From assembly GCA_003554115.1 (NCBI GenBank), contig PWFE01000119.1:1-9991 (forward strand): 9,991 nucleotides of DNA, written 5' to 3'. Below, one piece after another: positions 6,108-9,991 of this stretch (positions are counted from its first letter, which is position 1; each line of letters starts with the position of its first letter). The stretch is from Haloferacaceae archaeon. Its GTDB lineage: Archaea > Halobacteriota > Halobacteria > Halobacteriales > Haloferacaceae. The notes under the pieces were generated by a model, which worked only from the letters and a program-made list of their open reading frames with translations, was not told the DNA's origin and ran no database searches. Made by a program: the position numbers and the translations under genes.

Positions 6108-6836
6108 ATGAAACGTAGCCACAGCTTTCCGACGTTCGAGCCCATTTACGAGGCGATTCTTTCGGACCTCGGCTTTGATCGTGCGGCCGACGAGCAGGCC
6201 CGTGATATCGCCGCCGAGTACGCCCAGCCGTTCGACAGCGACCGACTGGCAGTGTTGGACGGCGCGAGAGTCGCAATTGTCGGTGCGGCCCCATCGTTGG
6301 CCGCCGAACTCGCCGACTTCGACCCAGCGTCGGTCGACGCCATCGTTGCGGCCTCGACAGCGGTCGACACGTTGGCAGATCACGGCGTTAGGGTTGACCT
6401 AATGGTAACTGATCTGGATAAAAACACGGCTACCGCTCGTGAGTTAACTCACAACGGAACCCCGGTGGCGGCCCACGCTCACGGTGACAACATTCCTGCG
6501 CTCTGCGAGTGGCTCCCGCAGTTCGATTCTGCGTGGACGCTAGTGACGACACAGGCCGAACCAACGGACGCAGTTGAGAACGTCGGTGGGTTTACTGACG
6601 GCGACCGGGCGGCATTTCTTGCCGACGCGTTCGGGGCCAGCGAGTTAGCATTTCTCGGCTGGCAGTTCGACGACCCCTCGGTCGACCCGATGAAGGCACG
6701 CAAGCTCCAGTGGGCCGAACACCTCCTGTACTGGCTCGAACGCCAGCGCGGCGAGCGCTTCGGCGTTCTCGACAGCCGACGCGAGGGATTAGCTCGTGAT
6801 CTAACCACCGTCTCGACGGCCGGTGAGCGCCCTTAG
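6108..6836 (+). CDS. mptE: 6-hydroxymethyl-7,8-dihydropterin pyrophosphokinase (archaeal MptE type)
   Basis: The protein has 242 residues. MptE transfers a diphosphate from ATP to 6-hydroxymethyl-7,8-dihydropterin, giving the substrate of dihydropteroate synthase; it replaces bacterial FolK in archaea and belongs to the DUF115/COG1634 group. Visible features are the N-terminal FEPIYEAIL segment (10-18), a Gly-rich strand-turn IVGAAPSL (57-64), VTDLDKN (100-106) with likely metal-binding acidic residues, AHAHGDNIP (122-130), GGFTDGDRA (160-168), LGWQFD (183-188) and KLQWAEHLL (199-207). These match the archaeal family in order and length. ATG 6108 is chosen because the family begins close to the F-E-P-I-Y segment; the 24-codon upstream extension to 6036 would overlap the TATA box. 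The last 4 bases overlap the stop of a 34-aa gene on the opposite strand. Confidence 0.87.
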   Translation: MKRSHSFPTFEPIYEAILSDLGFDRAADEQARDIAAEYAQPFDSDRLAVLDGARVAIVGAAPSLAAELADFDPASVDAIVAASTAVDTLADHGVRVDLMVTDLDKNTATARELTHNGTPVAAHAHGDNIPALCEWLPQFDSAWTLVTTQAEPTDAVENVGGFTDGDRAAFLADAFGASELAFLGWQFDDPSVDPMKARKLQWAEHLLYWLERQRGERFGVLDSRREGLARDLTTVSTAGERP

Positions 6837-6937
6837 CCGATCAGGGTCGGCGACGCATCATCGGCTACTGTGTTCAGCAAAGCGTAGACGAATCCAGTCG
6901 AGACCGACATAAACACGAAGTAAACAACGAGACTCAT
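6833..6937 (-). CDS. 34-aa single-helix membrane protein
   Basis: From ATG 6937 to TAA 6833 the minus strand encodes 34 residues. The N-terminal two-thirds (MSLVVYFVFMSVSTGFVYAL) are hydrophobic and aromatic, enough for one membrane helix. The tail is polar (NTVADDASPTLIG). A minus-strand TATA-like element (AAAAATAT, 6962-6971) sits about 30 nt upstream, predicting an almost leaderless mRNA. The stop codon overlaps the stop of mptE by 4 nt tail to tail. I do not recognise the family. The promoter, composition and clean use of the otherwise empty gap support a real gene, but it is very short. Confidence 0.5.
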   Translation of the reverse strand: MSLVVYFVFMSVSTGFVYALLNTVADDASPTLIG

Positions 6938-6961
6938 AGCTGAACGATTGTCGTATCAACA

Positions 6962-6971
6962 GAATATTTTT
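6962..6971 (-). promoter_or_regulatory. TATA-like box for the 34-aa membrane protein
   Basis: On the minus strand this reads AAAAATATTC, centred about 30 nt before the ATG at 6937. It is the strongest A/T-rich element in the mptE-photolyase gap on that strand. Confidence 0.45.
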
Positions 6972-6994
6972 GGTCGGTTTCGAATGATGGTCGA

Positions 6995-7023
6995 CTGTCT
7001 GTCTGTCTGTCTGTCTGTCTGTC
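6995..7023 (+). repeat. CTGT tetranucleotide microsatellite
   Basis: Seven perfect CTGT units plus one base occupy 29 nt in the spacer between the divergent 34-aa gene and photolyase. It lies upstream of the photolyase TATA box (7057) and about 24 nt beyond the TATA box of the opposite-strand gene. Such a repeat can change length by replication slippage, and here that would alter spacing upstream of both promoters rather than the coding frame. Confidence 0.9.
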
Positions 7024-7056
7024 CGTGTATCGGCGTCGACGAACTCCACAACCTTC

Positions 7057-7063
7057 GTTATAG
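7057..7063 (+). promoter_or_regulatory. TATA box for photolyase
   Basis: GTTATAG is centred about 23-25 nt before ATG 7083. The spacing gives a leaderless transcript and rules against translation starting in the open frame upstream, which includes the CTGT repeat. Confidence 0.5.
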
Positions 7064-7082
7064 GCCCGCTCGTTGTGGGTGT

Positions 7083-8513
7083 ATGCAACTCCACTGGCAC
7101 CGTCGCGATCTCAGAGGGTCGGACAACCGGGCGCTGGCAGCCGCCGCCGAGGCCGCCGAGACCGCCGAGTCGCAGGGCGGTGTCGTCTCGCTTTTCGTGT
7201 TCGATCCAGACGTACTCGATCACGCTGGCCCGCCGCGTGTCGCATACCTGCTCGACTCGCTGGCCGAACTCCGCGCGTGGTACCGCGAGCGCGGCGGCGA
7301 ACTACTGGTTCGCCGTGGCGATCCCGAGACGGTCGTGGTCGACGTTGCCCGCGAGATGGATGCCGACCGTGTCGTCTGGAACCGCGATTACTCCGGGCTG
7401 GCCCGCAGGCGCGATGCGGCCGTGCGGCAGGCACTCAACGACGCAGGGATCTCACGCGAGTCGTTTCACGACGCGATCTGTCATGAACCCGGATCGATCA
7501 CTACCAATCAGGGTGATCCCTACTCGGTGTTTACGTATTTTGGACGCAAGTGGCACGACCGCCAGAAGGACAAGCCGTATCCCGAACCCGACGCCGATCT
7601 GCTGGTCGACGCCGAGGCGTTGGGCGTTGCGGCGGGCGAACTGCCAACCCGCTCGGCACTTGGCTTCGACGATCCGCAAGCCGATCTGCTGGCCGCCGGT
7701 ACCGAGGCCGCTCGGCGGCGACTTGCGGCGTTCTGCGAAGACGGCGTCTATCGGTACGACGACGACCGCGATTACCCGACAAGAGAGTCGACTTCGCGGC
7801 TCTCGGCGGACCTGAAATACGGCACCATCGGTATTCGTGAGGTCTACTGGTCGACCGAGGCGGCCCGTGAGAACGCAACCGAGGCCGAAGCCGAGCAGAT
7901 CGACGAGTTTCAGTCCCAACTCGCCTGGCGCGAATTTTATACGCACGTACTGTGGTTCAATCCCGAGGTCGTCGCTCAGAACTACAAGGAATATGAAAAC
8001 GAGATCGAGTGGGAAAACGACGACGACCTTTTGCAGGCATGGAAAGACGGCGAGACGGGCTATCCCATCGTTGATGCCGGGATGCGTCAACTTCGAGCGG
8101 AGGGCTTTATGCACAACCGAGTCAGAATGATCGTCGCCTCCTTTTTAACGAAGGATCTACTGATCGACTGGCGTGAGGGGTACGATTGGTTCCGCGAGAA
8201 GTTGGTTGATCACGACACCGCCAACGACAACGGCGGCTGGCAGTGGGCTGCCTCAACTGGGACCGACGCCCAGCCCTACTTTCGAATCTTCAACCCGATG
8301 ACTCAGGGCGAACGCTACGACCCGGACGCCGAGTATATAAAAACGTACGTCGACGAACTGGCTGAGACTGCCCCCGAGATTATCCATTCGTGGCATGAGG
8401 CCTCGCTGACTCAGCGACGCAATGCGGCTCCGGAGTATCCCGATCCGATTGTCGACCACAGCGAGCGGCGCGAGGAGGCACTGGCGATGTTCGAGGCTGC
8501 CCGTGGTGAGTGA
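7083..8513 (+). CDS. phr2: Class I deoxyribodipyrimidine (CPD) photolyase
   Basis: The protein has 476 residues, normal for a class I photolyase. It uses light and FAD to split cyclobutane pyrimidine dimers in DNA. The N-terminal antenna domain (about 1-130) starts with MQLHWHRRDLR, the family signature. The FAD domain shows TSRLSADLKYG (237-247), QLAWREFY (279-286), GYPIVDAGMRQL (326-337), HNRVRM (344-349) and then DHDTANDNGGWQWAASTG (376-393) followed by PYFRIFNP (398-405). The Trp residues and the NGGWQW segment are those of DNA-repair photolyases; animal-type cryptochrome tails are absent. Which antenna pigment is used (deazaflavin or folate) cannot be read with confidence. The start at 7083 is set by homology and by the TATA box 25 nt upstream. 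An SOD gene follows after 85 nt, the arrangement reported for Halobacterium. Confidence 0.93.
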   Translation: MQLHWHRRDLRGSDNRALAAAAEAAETAESQGGVVSLFVFDPDVLDHAGPPRVAYLLDSLAELRAWYRERGGELLVRRGDPETVVVDVAREMDADRVVWNRDYSGLARRRDAAVRQALNDAGISRESFHDAICHEPGSITTNQGDPYSVFTYFGRKWHDRQKDKPYPEPDADLLVDAEALGVAAGELPTRSALGFDDPQADLLAAGTEAARRRLAAFCEDGVYRYDDDRDYPTRESTSRLSADLKYGTIGIREVYWSTEAARENATEAEAEQIDEFQSQLAWREFYTHVLWFNPEVVAQNYKEYENEIEWENDDDLLQAWKDGETGYPIVDAGMRQLRAEGFMHNRVRMIVASFLTKDLLIDWREGYDWFREKLVDHDTANDNGGWQWAASTGTDAQPYFRIFNPMTQGERYDPDAEYIKTYVDELAETAPEIIHSWHEASLTQRRNAAPEYPDPIVDHSERREEALAMFEAARGE

Positions 8514-8536
8514 CGGCTGGGTATCAGTGTCTTATA

Positions 8537-8558
8537 CTGTCGACAGAAGTGTTAACAC
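8537..8558. promoter_or_regulatory. Paired 10-bp palindromes upstream of the first SOD
   Basis: Two perfect 10-bp palindromes lie side by side: CTGTCGACAG (8537-8546) and GTGTTAACAC (8549-8558), 2 nt apart. They sit directly upstream of the TATA-like element of the SOD gene, a usual place for an activator or a BRE-proximal regulator. GTCGAC is common in this genome, so the first may be partly compositional. Confidence 0.4.
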
Positions 8559-8562
8559 ACAG

Positions 8563-8570
8563 AAACTTTA
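8563..8570 (+). promoter_or_regulatory. TATA-like box for the first SOD
   Basis: AAACTTTA is centred about 32 nt before ATG 8599, predicting a leader of only a few nucleotides. A GAGGTG sequence (8592-8597) is present but ends 1 nt before the ATG, too close to act as a normal ribosome-binding site. Confidence 0.4.
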
Positions 8571-8598
8571 GGGAGTATTCGACCGTCCACAGAGGTGC

Positions 8599-9207
8599 AT
8601 GACGTACGAACTACCTGAGCTCCCATACGAGTACGACGCCCTCGAACCGCACATCGATTCCCGGATTATGGAGTTGCATCACGACAAACATCATCAGGGG
8701 TATGTCGACGGCGCGAACGCTGCCCTCGAAAAACTCTCGGAGATGCGACAAGACGAGAATTTCGGTGATATTAAAAGCACCAAACGCGCCCTCGCGTTTC
8801 ACCTCTCTGGTCACGTTAACCACACCATCTTCTGGGAGAACATGTCTCCTGACGGCGGCGGCGAGCCGGAAGGTGCGCTTGCTGATCAAATCGAGCAGGA
8901 TTTCGGCTCGTATGAAGGATTCAAATCCGAGTTCGCAGCCGCCGCGGGCGGCGTCGAAGGCTCGGGTTGGGCCCTGCTGCTCCACGATGCGGCAGCAGAT
9001 CAGCTGATCATTGGTGCCGCAGAAAACCACCAGAACCAGACGCCGCAGGCCACCACGCCGATTCTCGCCCTTGACGTGTGGGAACACGCCTACTATCTGC
9101 AGTACGAGAATAACCGCGGCGAGTACGTCGAGAACTTCTGGAACGTCGTCGACTGGGACGATGTCGCCCAGCGGTTCGAGCAGTGTCAGGGCAAAACAAT
9201 CCAGTAG
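8599..9207 (+). CDS. sod: Mn/Fe superoxide dismutase, first copy
   Basis: The protein has 202 residues, standard length, with no signal peptide, so it is cytoplasmic. It converts superoxide to oxygen and hydrogen peroxide. The metal ligands are visible: His27 in ELHHDKHHQGY, His75 in HVNHTIFW, and Asp159 and His163 in LALDVWEHAYY. Near the second-sphere site the sequence reads AENHQNQTP, so a His (144) appears where E. coli MnSOD has Gln in N-Q-D; His at this place is known from mycobacterial and haloarchaeal enzymes. Metal choice (Mn, Fe or both) cannot be decided. It differs clearly from the second copy downstream (about half of residues shared by eye) and looks closer to bacterial-type SODs at HVNHTIFW and WEHAYYLQYEN. 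It lies 85 nt after photolyase with its own promoter signals. Confidence 0.93.
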   Translation: MTYELPELPYEYDALEPHIDSRIMELHHDKHHQGYVDGANAALEKLSEMRQDENFGDIKSTKRALAFHLSGHVNHTIFWENMSPDGGGEPEGALADQIEQDFGSYEGFKSEFAAAAGGVEGSGWALLLHDAAADQLIIGAAENHQNQTPQATTPILALDVWEHAYYLQYENNRGEYVENFWNVVDWDDVAQRFEQCQGKTIQ

Positions 9208-9230
9208 CGACCGACAGCACTACTCACTGA

Positions 9231-9243
9231 CTTTGTTATTTTG
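9231..9243 (+). terminator. T-rich stretch after the first SOD
   Basis: CTTTGTTATTTTG lies 23 nt after the SOD stop codon. Archaeal RNA polymerase terminates at T-rich tracts without needing a hairpin, so this is a plausible end for the first sod transcript. Confidence 0.4.
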
Positions 9244-9345
9244 ACACTAATTCGACAACTGTTTCGGTTACATGCTTCCCCGATTGTTACCAGCATACAT
9301 TATTTGCCGGTATTTGTATGATGTGTGTTATCAAACTACTCCTCA

Positions 9346-9354
9346 AGCTTTAAC
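9346..9354 (+). promoter_or_regulatory. TATA-like box for the second SOD
   Basis: AGCTTTAAC is centred about 42 nt before ATG 9392. It predicts transcription starting near 9377 and a leader of about 15 nt, which would just include the GAGGT ribosome-binding site. Confidence 0.4.
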
Positions 9355-9378
9355 AGCAATCGAGACAATGTGAAAATA

Positions 9379-9383
9379 GAGGT
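9379..9383 (+). promoter_or_regulatory. Shine-Dalgarno site of the second SOD
   Basis: GAGGT, complementary to the ACCUC at the 3' end of 16S rRNA, lies 8 nt before the ATG. It is the only well-placed Shine-Dalgarno site in the window and suggests this SOD is translated from a leadered mRNA, unlike most neighbours. Confidence 0.55.
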
Positions 9384-9391
9384 AGAAACAC

Positions 9392-9991
9392 ATGAGCTAC
9401 GAACTTGATCCACTACCGTACGACTATGACGCCCTCGAACCGCACATTGACGAGCAAATCTTGACTTGGCACCACGATACTCACCATCAGGGCTATGTCA
9501 ACGGCTGGAATTCAGCCGAAGAGACGCTGGCCGAGAACCGCGAAAGCGGCGACTTTGGCTCCAGCGGCGGCGCACTTCGCTCTGTGACCCACAACTCCTC
9601 GGGTCACATTCTGCACGATCTGTTCTGGCAGAACATGTCGCCTGAGGGTGGCGACAAGCCCGAAGGTGAACTCGCCGACCGGATCGCCGAAGACTTAGGG
9701 TCGTACGAGGCCTGGAAAGGTGAGTTCGAAGCCGCAGCCAAAGACGCTAGCGGCTGGGCACTGCTCGTCTACGACTCGTTCTCGAATCAGCTTCGGAACG
9801 TCGTGGTCGACAAACACGACCAGGGCGCGATCTGGGGCGGTCACCCGATTCTCGCACTCGACGTTTGGGAACACTCCTACTACTACCAGTTCGGACCCGA
9901 CCGCGGCGGGTTCATCGACGCCTTCTTCGAGGTCGTCGACTGGGAGGAACCAAGCGAACGCTACGCACAGGCCGTCGAGGCATTCGAGTAA
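9392..9991 (+). CDS. sod: Mn/Fe superoxide dismutase, second copy (haloarchaeal type)
   Basis: The protein has 199 residues and its TAA is the last codon of the window, so it is complete. Metal ligands are His27 in LTWHHDTHHQGY, His75 in HILHDLFW, and Asp157 and His161 in LALDVWEHSYYY. The segment DKHDQGAIWGGHP (140-152), with His142 near the active site, and the PDRGGFIDAFFEVVDW end match the Halobacterium-type SOD as I remember it. The enzyme is cytoplasmic and removes superoxide. It shares the N-terminus with the upstream copy (YDALEPHID in both) but diverges in the middle. The pair looks like two old paralogues or separately acquired forms rather than a recent duplication. It has its own TATA-like box and a Shine-Dalgarno site, so regulation may differ from the first copy. 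Confidence 0.94.
   Translation: MSYELDPLPYDYDALEPHIDEQILTWHHDTHHQGYVNGWNSAEETLAENRESGDFGSSGGALRSVTHNSSGHILHDLFWQNMSPEGGDKPEGELADRIAEDLGSYEAWKGEFEAAAKDASGWALLVYDSFSNQLRNVVVDKHDQGAIWGGHPILALDVWEHSYYYQFGPDRGGFIDAFFEVVDWEEPSERYAQAVEAFE

Larger units (their letters stand above)
9208..9391 (+). other. A/T-rich spacer between the two SOD genes
   Basis: This 184-nt spacer is clearly richer in A/T than the coding regions. It contains the T-rich terminator candidate, a short inverted repeat (CATACA 9294-9299 and TGTATG 9315-9320, 15-nt gap), a TATA-like element and a Shine-Dalgarno sequence for the second SOD. I find no ORF or RNA gene in it. Confidence 0.6.

Noticed and set aside
5976..6118. Short plus-strand frame between folP and mptE
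   Set aside because: Basic, low-complexity composition, and it runs into the mptE start out of frame; no domain.
6948..7082. Longer photolyase N-terminus encoded through the CTGT repeat
   Set aside because: The extra 45 residues (LSVCLSVC type) are not photolyase sequence, photolyases begin at MQLHWHRRDLR, and a TATA box lies inside the extension.
7452..8114. 220-codon open frame antisense to photolyase
   Set aside because: A shadow produced by codon bias of the photolyase gene; no promoter, no recognisable domain, low-acidity composition unlike halophilic proteins.
8592..8597. GAGGTG as Shine-Dalgarno of the first SOD
   Set aside because: It ends one base before the ATG, too close for ribosome positioning.
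8611..9087. 158-codon antisense frame over the first SOD
   Set aside because: Mirror of conserved SOD codons; no independent support.

Overview
This window looks like chromosomal DNA from a haloarchaeon (class Halobacteria). The proteins are strongly acidic, GTCGAC/TCGA words are very frequent, and several genes have a TATA-like element about 25 nt before the ATG with no Shine-Dalgarno sequence, as in leaderless transcripts. The gene content (archaeal MptE, haloarchaeal folate enzymes, and photolyase followed by superoxide dismutase) agrees. The genus cannot be fixed from sequence alone.

Layout. (1) 1-470: the end of a UPF0212/DUF555-like gene, a hairpin-plus-T terminator, and a 53-aa one-helix membrane protein. 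(2) 551-1577: a CARF-like plus winged-helix regulator (DUF6293/HFX_2341 type), facing a 40-aa one-helix membrane protein whose promoter carries overlapping palindromes. (3) 1719-3367: a 42-codon ORF joined by TAATG to a soluble receiver-histidine kinase. (4) 3375-4723, minus strand: an unrecognised Cys-rich protein overlapping a TrmJ-type tRNA 2'-O-methyltransferase by 4 nt. (5) 4783-6836: a dihydropteroate synthase-like gene and mptE, both for pterin/folate synthesis, then a 34-aa membrane ORF overlapping the end of mptE in antisense. (6) 6938-9991: a CTGT microsatellite, a class I photolyase, and two divergent tandem Mn/Fe superoxide dismutases. The second one ends exactly at the window edge.

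How the genes fit together. folP and mptE catalyse linked steps of tetrahydrofolate synthesis. The photolyase and the two SODs form a photo-oxidative damage block, and photolyase-SOD adjacency is already known from Halobacterium. The kinase, the CARF-like regulator and the small membrane proteins are probably sensing or regulatory functions without identified partners. I see no tRNA, rRNA, CRISPR array, insertion sequence or prophage. Most of the window is ordinary core genome. The items most worth following are the small ORFs, the promoter palindromes, the microsatellite, and the coupled unknown/TrmJ pair.
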